DNA from: Francisella halioticida
Lineage (GTDB): Bacteria > Pseudomonadota > Gammaproteobacteria > Francisellales > Francisellaceae
Direction: 5' to 3'
NCBI RefSeq assembly: GCF_002211785.1
Contig: NZ_CP022132.1
Location: 1,736,001-1,800,000 of the forward strand
DNA: 64,000 nt
Shown: positions 1 through 9,496 of the stretch, one piece after another
Layout of the letters: the number at the start of each line of letters is the position of its first letter
Position numbering within the stretch: position 1 is the first letter of the stretch
The notes under the pieces: model-generated
What the model was told of the DNA's origin: nothing
Databases searched by the model: none
Seen by the model: only the letters and a program-made list of their open reading frames with translations
Position numbers and translations under genes: made by a program

Positions 1-2112
1 GAAGACTGTGATCTAGTTATCGAAGCTGTAGCTGAACGCTTAGATATCAAAGAAAGTCTATATACAAAAATTGCTGATCATTTAAAAGAAAGTGCTATAT
101 TAGCCTCAAATACATCAGGGTTAAGTATCACAGCACTTACTGAAGTTTTACCTAAAAACTTGAAAGTTAACTTCTGTGGTGTACATTTTTTTAATCCACC
201 CCGATATATGCCTCTGGTTGAGCTAATTCCTCATATAAGCACTAATACAGAGATATTAGATAAGCTAGAAACATTCCTAGTAGAAAAACTTGGTAAAAGT
301 ATTATTAGAGCTAAAGATACTCCAAACTTCATTGCTAATCGCTTAGGTGTATTTTCAATGCTTATAACTTGTTACTATACTGAAAAAATGAATATTCCTC
401 TAGAAATAGTTGATGAGCTTACAGGTAAAAAATTAGGACGTGCAAAAAGTGCTACCTATAGAACTGCTGACCTAGTTGGACTAGATGTGCTATCACATGT
501 AGTAGAAACAATGAAAGATAATCTCAAAGATGGTTGGCAAAATTTATATAAGACCCCTAGCTGGGTTAAAAATCTTATTGATGATGGCTCTCTTGGGCAA
601 AAGACTAGAAAAGGATTATATATAAAAGAATCTGATGGTATTAAAGTGCTTGATTTAGATACTAAAGAATATCGACCGTCTAATAAAAAATCTGATAAAG
701 AAGTTCTAGAGATATTATCTGAAAAAAATTGGGGTAAAAAGCTTGAAGGACTGCGTAATAGTGATAACATCCAAGCTCAATTTATCTGGGCAACATTTAG
801 AGAGATGTTCCTATATACCGCTCATCTTGTTGGAGATATCTCAAACTTCCCTAAAGATATGGATTTAGCAATTCGTTGGGGGTTCGGCTGGAAACAAGGA
901 ATCTTTGAAATCTGGCAATTAGCCGGTTGGCACAAAGTAGCTAAATGGTTAGAAAAAGACATCAGTGCAGGTAGAGCTTTATCAGAAAACAAACTACCTG
1001 ACTGGGTAGATGATTTAGATATTGGTGTCTATCAAAATAAAAAAGAGTTTAGCTTTAATGATAAAGAACTTATATCTCGCAAGAAATTAAACGTTTATGA
1101 TAGACAGCTTTTCGCAGATACTGTTATTGAACATACCAGCGAAATTGCTACTGAAACACTATATGAAAATGATGGTGTCAAACTATGGCAAGTAGATGAT
1201 TATAAAGGTATTGGTATTTTATCATTCAAAAGTAAAATGTGCTCAATTGGCGATGATGTGTTAGATGGTATCTCCGAAGCTATAGATCATGCAGAAGAAA
1301 ATCTAGATGCTATAGTTATATGGCAACAACAAGATATCTTCTCAGTAGGTGCCAACCTAGAAGAGTTTGGTATTAAATTCACTATGAATGGTGAAGCTGC
1401 AATTGAAGAAGTCATTCGCAAAGGTCATCAAATAATTACCCAAAAACTTCGTTATAGCAAGATACCTGTAGTTGCGGCTGTAAAAGGATTTGCTTTTGGC
1501 GGCGGTTGTGAAACTATCTTACATAGTGATGCTACCGTTGCAGCGCATGAAAGCTATATTGGACTGGTTGAGGCAGGTGTAGGAATCATACCTGGTTGGG
1601 GTGGTTCAAAAGAAATGGCTCTACGAGCTTCTAAAGCTCAAGATCCATGGAAAGATTTTGAAAAACGCTATAAAAATCTAGCTTTAGCACAAGTTGCAAA
1701 AAGTGGCTATGAGGCAAAAGAAATGGGCTTCTTACGCGAAAGCGATATAATCGTCATGAATAACAAAGAAGTACTTAGTGTTGCTCTTAGAAAGGCTCAA
1801 CTACTAGCATTTAGTCAATACCAACCCCCTCTTAAACAAAAAATCAAAGTTTTCGGAGAAACAGGTATCGCAACTATTAAAGCTTTACTTATAAATATGC
1901 TAGATGGCAATCAAATATCTGAACATGATTATAAAATAGCTGTAAATCTTGCTAATACTATGTGTGGTGGAGAAATTGAAAAAGATACTGAAGTGTCAGA
2001 AGATTGGCTACTTGAAAGAGAACTGGCAAACTTTACTGAACTTGCAGTATCAGAGAAAACAGAAGCTAGAATGAAATACATGCTAGAAACGGGCAAACCG
2101 CTAAGAAACTAA
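1..2112 (+). CDS. fadB: 3-hydroxyacyl-CoA dehydrogenase / enoyl-CoA hydratase (FadB-like), 5' end outside window
   Basis: Multifunctional beta-oxidation enzyme: hydrates enoyl-CoA and oxidises 3-hydroxyacyl-CoA with NAD+. The frame is open from base 1 (first codons read EDCDLVIEAVAERL, a typical dehydrogenase NAD-domain segment), so the first ATG at 160 is internal and the gene begins before the window. The dehydrogenase motif GVHFFNPPRYMPLVELIP and the KDTPNFIANRLG segment come first. A crotonase domain follows in the C-terminal half, with the oxyanion-hole region VVAAVKGFAFGGGCE and GLVEAGVGIIPGWGGSKEM. This order is the reverse of E. coli FadB and is what is known from Francisella. fadA follows after 12 bases, so the two form an operon. 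Function is confident; specificity for chain length is not readable. Confidence 0.93.
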   Translation, partial: EDCDLVIEAVAERLDIKESLYTKIADHLKESAILASNTSGLSITALTEVLPKNLKVNFCGVHFFNPPRYMPLVELIPHISTNTEILDKLETFLVEKLGKSIIRAKDTPNFIANRLGVFSMLITCYYTEKMNIPLEIVDELTGKKLGRAKSATYRTADLVGLDVLSHVVETMKDNLKDGWQNLYKTPSWVKNLIDDGSLGQKTRKGLYIKESDGIKVLDLDTKEYRPSNKKSDKEVLEILSEKNWGKKLEGLRNSDNIQAQFIWATFREMFLYTAHLVGDISNFPKDMDLAIRWGFGWKQGIFEIWQLAGWHKVAKWLEKDISAGRALSENKLPDWVDDLDIGVYQNKKEFSFNDKELISRKKLNVYDRQLFADTVIEHTSEIATETLYENDGVKLWQVDDYKGIGILSFKSKMCSIGDDVLDGISEAIDHAEENLDAIVIWQQQDIFSVGANLEEFGIKFTMNGEAAIEEVIRKGHQIITQKLRYSKIPVVAAVKGFAFGGGCETILHSDATVAAHESYIGLVEAGVGIIPGWGGSKEMALRASKAQDPWKDFEKRYKNLALAQVAKSGYEAKEMGFLRESDIIVMNNKEVLSVALRKAQLLAFSQYQPPLKQKIKVFGETGIATIKALLINMLDGNQISEHDYKIAVNLANTMCGGEIEKDTEVSEDWLLERELANFTELAVSEKTEARMKYMLETGKPLRN

Positions 2113-2124
2113 AGGAGTACTGTA

Positions 2125-3312
2125 ATGAGTGAAAATGTATATATAGTCGCTGCAAAACGCTCTGCTGTTACAAAAGGTAAAAAAGGTGGTTTTGCAAAAA
2201 AACGTCCTGATGAGTTACTAGCAGATGTATTAAAAAAGACTGTTTTAGAATCTAATATTAATCCTAATAATATAGAAGATATAGTTGTCGGTTGCGCTAT
2301 GCCAGAAGCTGAGCAAGGATTAAATGTTGCTAGAATATCATCACTTTTAGCTGGCTTACCAAATACTGTACCAGCTTTCACAATTAATCGTTACTGTAGC
2401 TCCGGCTTACAATCAATTGCTATTGCAGTAAATGAGATTGCTCAAGGCAATATGGATGTAGTTATTGGTGCTGGTATAGAAAGCATGAGTATGATCCCAT
2501 TTGGTGGTAATAAAATGTCTTTTAGCAGAGAAATTTTTGAAAAAGATGAAAATATTGCTATAGCTTATGGTATGGGTATCACTGCAGAAAATGTTGCTAA
2601 TGATTGGAACATATCACGTCAAGATCAAGATGTTTTTGCTCTTAATAGTCATAAAAAAGCTGTTAATGCTATTGAAAATGATTACTTTAAAGCTGAAATA
2701 CTGCCTATTGATGTTGACCATCGTAGACCAGATGAAGAAAATGAAAAGATCATCAATCATAAAAAAACTATAACTACTGATGAAGGTGCACGTAAAAATA
2801 CTTCTCTTGAAGCTCTAGCTAAACTAAAACCAGCTTTTGCAAACGGCGGTTCTGTCACAGCTGGTAATAGTTCTCAAGTATCTGACGGAGCTGCTGCTGT
2901 AATCCTAGTTAGTGAAAAATATCTCAAAAAACATAACTTAAATCCTCTAGGTAAATTTTTAGGTTTTGCTGTAGCTGGTGTTGATCCTCGTATTATGGGT
3001 ATAGGTCCAATTGCAGCTATCCCTAAAGTACTAAAACAAACAAATTTAACTATTCATGATATTGATTGGATTGAATTAAATGAGGCCTTTGCTGCCCAAT
3101 CATTGGCTGTGATCAATGATCTTAATCTTGACTTAGAAAAAATTAATCCATGTGGTGGAGCAATTGCTCTAGGCCACCCGCTTGGAGCTACTGGGACAAT
3201 ACTTACTGTTAAAGCCCTTCATGGACTTAGACGTACTGGTAAGAAATATGCTATGATTACAATGTGTATTGGTACAGGAATGGGAGCCGCTGGAATTGTT
3301 GAAGCTTGCTAA
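2125..3312 (+). CDS. fadA: acetyl-CoA acyltransferase (3-ketoacyl-CoA thiolase)
   Basis: Thiolase that cleaves 3-ketoacyl-CoA to acetyl-CoA and a shortened acyl-CoA, the last step of beta-oxidation. At 395 aa it has the usual family length. The active-site Cys lies in NRYCSSGLQSIA near residue 90, the His motif is GGAIALGHPLGATG, and the C-terminal catalytic Cys lies in CIGTGMGAAGIVEA. ATG 2125 is preceded by AAGGAG. It is co-directional with the fadB-like gene 12 bases upstream and is followed by a terminator hairpin, so the fadBA transcript probably ends here. Both partners look intact. Confidence 0.95.
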   Translation: MSENVYIVAAKRSAVTKGKKGGFAKKRPDELLADVLKKTVLESNINPNNIEDIVVGCAMPEAEQGLNVARISSLLAGLPNTVPAFTINRYCSSGLQSIAIAVNEIAQGNMDVVIGAGIESMSMIPFGGNKMSFSREIFEKDENIAIAYGMGITAENVANDWNISRQDQDVFALNSHKKAVNAIENDYFKAEILPIDVDHRRPDEENEKIINHKKTITTDEGARKNTSLEALAKLKPAFANGGSVTAGNSSQVSDGAAAVILVSEKYLKKHNLNPLGKFLGFAVAGVDPRIMGIGPIAAIPKVLKQTNLTIHDIDWIELNEAFAAQSLAVINDLNLDLEKINPCGGAIALGHPLGATGTILTVKALHGLRRTGKKYAMITMCIGTGMGAAGIVEAC

Positions 3313-3314
3313 AA

Positions 3315-3349
3315 ATTGTTATGACCTCCCATAGCAATAAATATTTTTT
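3315..3349 (+). terminator. Rho-independent terminator of fadBA
   Basis: Stem ATTGTTATG (3315-3323) pairs with CATAGCAAT (3330-3338), nine pairs with one G-U, loop ACCTCC, followed by a T-rich run (3343-3349). It sits three bases after the fadA stop, as expected for the end of the fadBA message. Confidence 0.7.
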
Positions 3350-3410
3350 AAGCTAAACTACAAACTTATAAGAAAATAATAGATTTAAAAAGCTGTTGAT
3401 TTAATCTGTA

Positions 3411-3473
3411 ATCATTCCCGCGTAGGTGGAAATCTCTCAAATAGTCAAGAGATCCCAGTGTCAAGGATGACGA
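3411..3473. repeat. Degenerate palindromic intergenic repeat
   Basis: The segment starts with CATTCCCGCGTAGGTGGAAAT, a near-palindrome, and continues to AGAGATCCCAGTGTCAAGG and GATGACG. This wording resembles the GTCATTCCCGCGnnnGCGGGAAT class of short intergenic repeats seen in many proteobacteria, here partly eroded. It is far richer in GC than the bases around it. I see no second copy in the window, so the repeat call rests on resemblance to that class. Confidence 0.45.
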
Positions 3474-3570
3474 TGATTTTATATGATACTCTCTCACTTA
3501 CGTGAATTTAGTTGGAGAATGATTATGTCAATAATCTTTAAAATATATTTATGTAATTGAATAGGTATAG

Positions 3571-4062
3571 AGAATAATAAATTTAAATAACCACAAACCA
3601 ATTGATTTTCCTTGTGATTTTACTTGTTTTAGTAACACAAAAAGAAACCCTCTAGGGATCAAACTTCCGCTTTATCATATTGGTGAGCATATGTATACTA
3701 AGTTCAAATGTTTACCTAACCATGTTGGTTGGGACAATGTTATTCATGGTGGAATTATTGCTTTAATATGTGACGACATTCTTGGTAAACATGTTTTGAG
3801 TGTTAGCAAATCATTTTGTATGACTCGTAATCTAAATATTAGATATTTGAAGCCAACTTACAGCAAAGTTTCTCATATTTTTAAAACTAGTATTATTAGA
3901 AAGGGTCGCACAACAGTTTGGATAAAAGTTGATATTTATAACGAAAAAGGTGATCTATGTGCTTATGCAGATGCTGACTTTGCACTTCTAGAAGAACATC
4001 ATGCAAAACAAAAAGATATAGCTAGTTATGATTTAAAAGATCTAACCGCACACCTAAAATAA
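3571..4062 (+). CDS. PaaI-type hotdog thioesterase family protein, start codon unclear
   Basis: Hotdog-fold protein with the family signature GWDNVIHGGIIALICDDILG, where the His-Gly-Gly and following acidic residue are typical of PaaI/DUF4442-like acyl-CoA thioesterases. The first ATG is 3691, giving 123 aa, but the same frame is open back to the stop at 3568. The extra codons read as coding (NNHKPIDFPCDFTCFSNTKR then NPLGIKLPLYHIGEH), matching the missing N-terminal strand of a complete hotdog domain. No ATG, GTG or TTG lies in that extension, so translation would need ATA/ATT or the original start has mutated. Substrate is unknown. It converges on the transporter pseudogene at 4068. Confidence 0.6.
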   Translation, partial: RIINLNNHKPIDFPCDFTCFSNTKRNPLGIKLPLYHIGEHMYTKFKCLPNHVGWDNVIHGGIIALICDDILGKHVLSVSKSFCMTRNLNIRYLKPTYSKVSHIFKTSIIRKGRTTVWIKVDIYNEKGDLCAYADADFALLEEHHAKQKDIASYDLKDLTAHLK

Positions 4063-4067
4063 CTTTC

Positions 4068-5348
4068 CTAAAGAAGCTCTTTATTTGTCATCTCTGGTAA
4101 AAATTTATAAACCACTACTATAAATACAACTATACAAACTCCCATAAAATATAGTATAGGCGCATAGCCATAATCATTAATAAGATCTAAAAAGCTAGAA
4201 ATAAACATACTCTCAATTAATGCTTTTGAGACAAGAGCTATTGATATTCCCATTGCCCTTATCTGTACAGGTAAAACTTCTGATAAAACCAGCCAAATAC
4301 AAACACCTGGACCAACAGCTCCACCGAACACAACAATCACAAGCATAAACAGCGCCATATTATCATAATTACCTGTTATAAATAGAACTGTCGCAAATAT
4401 TGATAGGAAAGCTATAATTAATCCACCTATAATAAGTTTTCTTCTACCAATGACATCAACTAAGAATAATCCAACTGCAGTAGCTATTAAATTAACTAAA
4501 GTCATAGCAGAGCCATAATAAGTTGGATCACAGCCATGACAGTTAGTAAGCTGACCAAAAATAGTTGGCCCATAACTGATAAATACATTTATACCAACAA
4601 ATCCATTTAAGACAGCCATCAGACTAATTAATGCTATAGAAAGATAATATTTTTGCTTAATCACAATCTTTATAAACTCGATAAATCCTATTTTACTTTT
4701 TTCCTTAAGAGACAGTTGAATCTTTAAATCTAGCTGCTCACCTATAGTTAGTGCCTGATTATTTCTACCTTTTAAAACAAGCCATGATGGTGAAAATGGT
4801 GCTAAGAGACTAACTACAAATAAAGCTACTGAAAATGGAATAGCACAAGCAAAAATAAACCTCCAGCCAAAATCATTAACAAATAAGCTAGCAAATAAAT
4901 TAGCTAAAAATATTCCTGAAACTAATGATAACTAGAATATTGCCATAGCCCTACCTCTAAATCTTGCAAGACTAGTTTCAGAAATATAAACAGGGACTAC
5001 TGTTAGCAAAAAACCTACCGAAACGCCTTGTAAAAGTCTTGATAACATAAGAGTAACAAAGGTATTTGAAAGCATCATTAATACTATAGATATAGTAAAT
5101 AGAAATGATCCAAAGGCAATAACATTTTTTCTACTCAAAAAATCCATTAATGGACCAGATATTAATTTTGATAATAAAGCTCCAAAGAAGACTATTCCTG
5201 CTATCTCAGATAATTGACTAAAGTTTAACAATAACTCATCTTTAATAACTGGCAATGTTCCCGATATAACACCTATATCAAAACCTGAACAAATTCCTGT
5301 AAGAATAATTAAACTAATCACTAATCTTTGATATTTTGTTGTTAGCAT
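4068..5348 (-). pseudogene. MFS sugar-porter transporter, one internal nonsense codon
   Basis: Two halves of one 12-TM major facilitator protein lie in the same frame: residues from 5348 to 4935 (TM1-4, with RLLQGVSVGFLLTVVPVYISE, a sugar-porter motif) and from 4931 to 4068 (TM5-12, with DVIGRRKLIIGG and a PVQIRAMGISIA motif). They are separated only by TAG at 4932-4934, where CAG or CAA is expected, after AMAIF. The reading continues LSLVSGIFLANLF with no frameshift. So a single base change broke an otherwise complete 426-codon gene. A C-terminal fragment could still start at 4664 but would lack the first six helices. Substrate is unknown. Recent loss is likely because nothing else has decayed. 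Confidence 0.85.
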
Positions 5349-5526
5349 TACTAATCCTCAATACTTATAAACACTACACCTCACATCTTTTGAGATATCT
5401 TAATTTTAGAATAGCATGTATTTATAATAAATAGATATATAAAAAATACTAGCTGACAAACTGTTAACAGTACAAAAATTAAATTTATGAGAAAGTTTAA
5501 GAAATTATTATAATAAATATAAGATA

Positions 5527-5754
5527 TTAAGATTTTAAAGCCTTATAGATTACATCTTTAGCTTCTAAACGTTGTTTTTTAAGGCTTTCTAATTCAGAAT
5601 CTTGAAAATTGCCAGTGCTTTCAAGGTTAAATATTTTTTTATCTAACTCTTCATAATGCTTCATTTGCTTACTAATATGGTGATCTTTTTTAATATTATG
5701 AATTTGATCTTTAAGTTCAGGGAACTCTTTTACTAATGGATGATGTTCTAACAT
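5527..5754 (-). CDS. YdcH/DUF465-family small protein
   Basis: Short 75-aa, highly charged, helical protein with no signal peptide. It starts MLEHHPLVKEFPELKDQIHN, and a coiled-coil run KHYEELDKKIFNLE with QRLEAKDVIYKAL at the end matches the YdcH (DUF465) family. The family has no established biochemical role. It stands alone between the transporter pseudogene and the nicotinamide phosphoribosyltransferase gene, on the same strand as both. Confidence 0.75.
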   Translation of the reverse strand: MLEHHPLVKEFPELKDQIHNIKKDHHISKQMKHYEELDKKIFNLESTGNFQDSELESLKKQRLEAKDVIYKALKS

Positions 5755-5821
5755 TATTATTTCCTTAATTTTATTAGCGTGTTAACTATATCATTTATAT
5801 AACTATAAAATCAATCTTTTA

Positions 5822-7234
5822 TTAAATATTACGAATTTGTTCTAAACTTTGTTCAAAAAGTACTTTTCCATCTTCATAATATGTTTTTAGCTGACTTTGA
5901 GGATGATACTCCCCAAAAGCATAATTTTCATCTAATTTAATTGTCTTATAGTCATCATTTTCATCTTTTATAAGATCAAGACGACCTTCCTTTGATTTTT
6001 TAGATAAATCAGTAACAGGCTCTTTTTTTACGCCAAAAATAGTCTCTGATCTTCTAATAGCAGAACATTTAATAGCAAACTTAAAACTATCTCTATTAAT
6101 TGATGATTCATAATTACCTTGCAGCAATGCCCCTCCCATGCCAAAAGCAATATTTTCAGCTGAGAAACCATTTTTTTTCATAGCATTTAAGATATTTTTA
6201 GCTAAACTAATACTCACACCATCACTTTGAATTAGGGCAATCTTTTCTAAAACCTTATAGCCTTTAGAGTTAGTTATACTTCCATATGCTTTTTCAAGTT
6301 CTTTTAATGCATAGACAATATTATCTACTGCATCACCAGAATCTAGGCGAATAACTAAGTTAGCTTTTTTTGCTTTAACCTTATCCTTTAAATCAACCCA
6401 AGTTTGAATAGCTTTTTTAAAGTCCCAACTATCTGAAACACAAGCATATAAAACGCTACTATCACCGAATTGTTCTATCATATTATCAAAAGCTTGTCGC
6501 TCACATTCTGAGCCAACACCCCAACTAGTTATTGTTGAGTGCTCACTTGCTGGAATTGAAAAGCCCGCAATATCTTCATTATAATATCTTTTACAAAAAC
6601 GAAGTGTTGCTAAAGTATCTGTTCCTAAGAAGTTGGTTAAATGAGCAGCTCCTCCAATTCCAGCAGACTCTTCTGAAGAAACTCCTCTATAACCAAAGTC
6701 ATGTAACATAAAGCTAAGCTTATCGAGGCTATCTGCTGTTTCTAGAAGATATTCTTTTATAACTTCCTTAATATTAAAACTAATTGTTGCTACAGTTGTT
6801 GGGTACCATACTTTTAAGAGCAATGTCTCTAACATCCCTGGTAACCAAGGTAACTCTGGGTCTGTACTTTCAATAGTCATTAAAACGTTTTGCAATGGAA
6901 TCAAACTACCCTCAACAACGGCTCTTATTCTGACTGGCAAGAAGCCATTATGTTTTTCTACTATTCTCTCAAATCCAGATCTATAAAATGTCAAACCATG
7001 AGCTTCTATAATGCTTCCAGCTTCATCTATCATTTGATATGTTAATGGTTTAGAGAGGTATTCTTTTATGTAGTACTGTAAGCCAAAAAATCGCGTACAA
7101 GTCCCAAGATTAGGATTTGCTGCACCACGACTTTCTAGATAGAAATGTAGATAATTAGTATCATTCGGATATTGAAAAGGATGAGAATGCTTATAACTAT
7201 CTGTCATCAAAAGAATATTATTATCACAATTCAT
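5822..7234 (-). CDS. nadV: Nicotinamide phosphoribosyltransferase
   Basis: Converts nicotinamide and PRPP to NMN, a one-step salvage route to NAD. The 470-aa length fits the NAMPT/NadV family. Visible active-site features: FYLESRGA near residue 31, GTDTLA near 205 (Asp), the catalytic His232 in IPASEHSTITSWG, and the RLDSGD phosphoribosyl-binding motif near 297. Francisella is known for NMN-based NAD synthesis, so the enzyme fits the genus. The neighbouring arginase and ornithine cyclodeaminase lie upstream on the same strand; the latter family uses bound NAD+, but a functional link is only inference. The gene looks intact. Confidence 0.9.
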   Translation of the reverse strand: MNCDNNILLMTDSYKHSHPFQYPNDTNYLHFYLESRGAANPNLGTCTRFFGLQYYIKEYLSKPLTYQMIDEAGSIIEAHGLTFYRSGFERIVEKHNGFLPVRIRAVVEGSLIPLQNVLMTIESTDPELPWLPGMLETLLLKVWYPTTVATISFNIKEVIKEYLLETADSLDKLSFMLHDFGYRGVSSEESAGIGGAAHLTNFLGTDTLATLRFCKRYYNEDIAGFSIPASEHSTITSWGVGSECERQAFDNMIEQFGDSSVLYACVSDSWDFKKAIQTWVDLKDKVKAKKANLVIRLDSGDAVDNIVYALKELEKAYGSITNSKGYKVLEKIALIQSDGVSISLAKNILNAMKKNGFSAENIAFGMGGALLQGNYESSINRDSFKFAIKCSAIRRSETIFGVKKEPVTDLSKKSKEGRLDLIKDENDDYKTIKLDENYAFGEYHPQSQLKTYYEDGKVLFEQSLEQIRNI

Positions 7235-7296
7235 TAGGATGATAAATTTATAAAAGACTTAATAAATACAATATTAACAGAAGTTTTATATATAAA

Positions 7297-8166
7297 CTAT
7301 TTTTGTGGAAGGTTTTTTACACTACTCTCAATCAATTTTAGCAGTTTTGCCATATAATTTAGAGATATTTTAGTTTTGTCAATTAAAGGATTATACTCAG
7401 CAACTTCAAAACACACTAAACTATGGAAATTAATTTTTTCAATAGTCTTATAAAATACTTGAGGATCTATACCATCCTCTACAGGTGTCCCTACAGCATC
7501 AAGATTAGTCGGATCTAAGCCATCTAGATCAAAACTAATACCAACATTACCTTCCGTAACTCGCTCCAAACGCTCAAACTCTTGTAAAAATAATTCTTCA
7601 AAATTTTTATCTGTTAAGTCTGACTGATAATAAACTTTAACACCTAGCTTTTCTAAAAGCTCTTTTTCAGGCTTCTCATAAGAACGAATTCCAAAAAACA
7701 CTATGTTTTCTGGCTTTAACTTAGGGTTTTTATTAAGAATACTTGTTAACTCATCATAACCATAACCTAAAAGATGAGCAACTGGCATACCGTGAATATT
7801 ACCAGTATCAGAAGTTTCAGGTCTATGACTATCCATATGAGCATCTATCCAGATTAGTCCCAAATCTTTCTTCTGATCTTTCAAATAGTCGTAAACTCCG
7901 CTCCATGTCGCAATTGCACATGAATGATCACCACCGAGAGCTAAAGGAAATTTACCTTCATTAAGTGTGTTTGATACTTTCTGAGCAATATTACTGAAAT
8001 ACTTACTCATAGTTTCTATCTCTACCCTGCCACCAACATAATTATAAATCTGAGCATCTATTCTTCTATCTTTAAGCTCATTTAAAAGAGTATAAGGAGC
8101 TCTACCACATCCTATTTCTCTACCAGCATTACCAATACCGATACCAATAGCTTCTACTTTCTTCAT
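7297..8166 (-). CDS. rocF: Arginase
   Basis: Hydrolyses arginine to ornithine and urea using a dinuclear Mn centre. The ureohydrolase metal motifs are complete: GGDHS (His81), IDAHMD (Asp108, His110, Asp112) and SFDLDGLDP near residue 210. At 289 aa it has the family length. SFDLDGLDP and the short ARRxPY-like segment GRAPYTLLNEL favour arginase over agmatinase. It is 19 bases downstream of the ornithine cyclodeaminase gene and almost certainly co-transcribed, giving arginine to ornithine to proline. The symbol is by function; agmatinase is a minor alternative. Confidence 0.87.
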   Translation of the reverse strand: MKKVEAIGIGIGNAGREIGCGRAPYTLLNELKDRRIDAQIYNYVGGRVEIETMSKYFSNIAQKVSNTLNEGKFPLALGGDHSCAIATWSGVYDYLKDQKKDLGLIWIDAHMDSHRPETSDTGNIHGMPVAHLLGYGYDELTSILNKNPKLKPENIVFFGIRSYEKPEKELLEKLGVKVYYQSDLTDKNFEELFLQEFERLERVTEGNVGISFDLDGLDPTNLDAVGTPVEDGIDPQVFYKTIEKINFHSLVCFEVAEYNPLIDKTKISLNYMAKLLKLIESSVKNLPQK

Positions 8167-8185
8167 AAAAATCTCCTATTTACAA

Positions 8186-9202
8186 CTATAGTACAGAAAA
8201 TAAATTCTTTGGATCTTTTATTGGTGGAACTATATTCATCTGGATACCAATATCATATTTTTCAGATAAATCCAAAGTTAAACGTAAAGCCGAAAAATCT
8301 TCTACTGCAAAACCAACAGAATCATAAATAGTGATCTCATCATCATTCTCACGACCTTTCTTTTTGCTTGTCAAAATTTCCCAAACTTCCGCATGTAAGA
8401 CTTCTTCAACCTCTTGTGGTGATAAATTTTGTATTTCTCCTTCTATCATAGATTGTTCTTTATATTCAACAACTACTTTACCTCTAAAAAGAATATTCAT
8501 ATCTAGTTCTGTCTTACCTGGGCAATCCCCTCCTAGACCACTAATATGTACACCTTCTTTAATCCAATCGTTTTCAATAACAATTGCATGAAGTTTACAA
8601 GCAGTACAAACAACTATAATATCAGCATCCTGACAAGCTTCTTTAGCGCTATCACATGCTATAAACTCAAGATCTACATTTTTCAGATTATGAGCATATT
8701 TCTTCATAGCTTCAGGATCCGTATCATAATATTTAATTGTTTCTATCGGACGTATTAGCTTATGAGCTAAGGTTTGAAACTCACTTTGTGCACCTGTTCC
8801 TATTAACGCCATAGTTTTGCTATCTTTACGTGCTAAATAATCTGTTGCTAAAACAGTGGATGCAGCTGTTCTTAGTGCTGTAAGAACGGTCATTTCAGAT
8901 ATCAATAAAGGATAACCATATTTAATTTCATTCAGCTGTCCTGTTGCTACAACAGTCTGTTTACCTTCAAAAGGATTTGCAGGATGTCCATTAACACACT
9001 TGTAAGTAAAAAGCTTATTATCAGCCGTTGGCATAAGCTCTAAAACACCACCAGGTACGTGAGCTGCATATCTTGGAGACTTGTCAAACTCATTCCATCT
9101 AATAAAATCTTCTTTTGTATAATTTACAAGGTCTTTTATAAAATTATCAAAACCATGTTTTTCAACTATTTTAGCCATATCCTGGACTGATAAAATTCTC
9201 AT
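8186..9202 (-). CDS. Ornithine cyclodeaminase
   Basis: 338-aa member of the ornithine cyclodeaminase/mu-crystallin family, which converts ornithine to proline and ammonia with tightly bound NAD+. The Rossmann glycine motif is ALIGTGAQSEFQ near residue 130. The substrate-binding Lys lies in KYGYPLLISEMTVLTALRTAA. Pairing with arginase directly downstream supports ornithine as the substrate rather than the siderophore-related SbnB role. It is the first gene of the two-gene unit. A 294-base intergenic region with a long inverted repeat lies upstream and may hold its control. Confidence 0.88.
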   Translation of the reverse strand: MRILSVQDMAKIVEKHGFDNFIKDLVNYTKEDFIRWNEFDKSPRYAAHVPGGVLELMPTADNKLFTYKCVNGHPANPFEGKQTVVATGQLNEIKYGYPLLISEMTVLTALRTAASTVLATDYLARKDSKTMALIGTGAQSEFQTLAHKLIRPIETIKYYDTDPEAMKKYAHNLKNVDLEFIACDSAKEACQDADIIVVCTACKLHAIVIENDWIKEGVHISGLGGDCPGKTELDMNILFRGKVVVEYKEQSMIEGEIQNLSPQEVEEVLHAEVWEILTSKKKGRENDDEITIYDSVGFAVEDFSALRLTLDLSEKYDIGIQMNIVPPIKDPKNLFSVL

Positions 9203-9319
9203 ATTTTCTCCAAAAACGTTTATTTAATTGTAATTACTTAAATTTTAGAAAATTTAATTTATAAAGTATCAGAATATTATAATTAATCAATAAAGCAACA
9301 TAAATACCATAACAATTAT

Positions 9320-9363
9320 CTCTTTAAATAAGAATTAACCTTATAACTTTCTTGTTTAAAGAG
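9320..9363. promoter_or_regulatory. 15-bp inverted repeat upstream of the arginine catabolic genes
   Basis: CTCTTTAAATAAGAA (9320-9334) and TTCTTGTTTAAAGAG (9349-9363) form an inverted repeat with one mismatch and a 14-base spacer. It lies 118 bases upstream of the ornithine cyclodeaminase start and 44 bases beyond a long AT tract preceding the stop of the exported-protein operon. It has no T-run on either side that would make it a clear terminator. It could be an operator for an arginine- or ornithine-responsive repressor. The rest of 9203-9496 shows nothing else. Confidence 0.4.
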
Positions 9364-9496
9364 GCAATGTTTAACTTTAATATACTTATAAGGTAATTTA
9401 AAGGTAAATTTAAAAAATAAATTTATTTAATCAAATTATTTTCTTATTAGTTGAGTATTTCAAGAGCACCTTAATTTGACAACTAGTTAGTGTAAA

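Noticed and set aside
2567-2773. Short alternative-frame reading inside fadA
   Set aside because: Lies wholly within a strong conserved gene and has no family resemblance.
5822-7234. nadV as evidence of a phage or plasmid-derived segment
   Set aside because: The gene has the composition of its surroundings and sits between ordinary chromosomal genes; no other transferred genes flank it.
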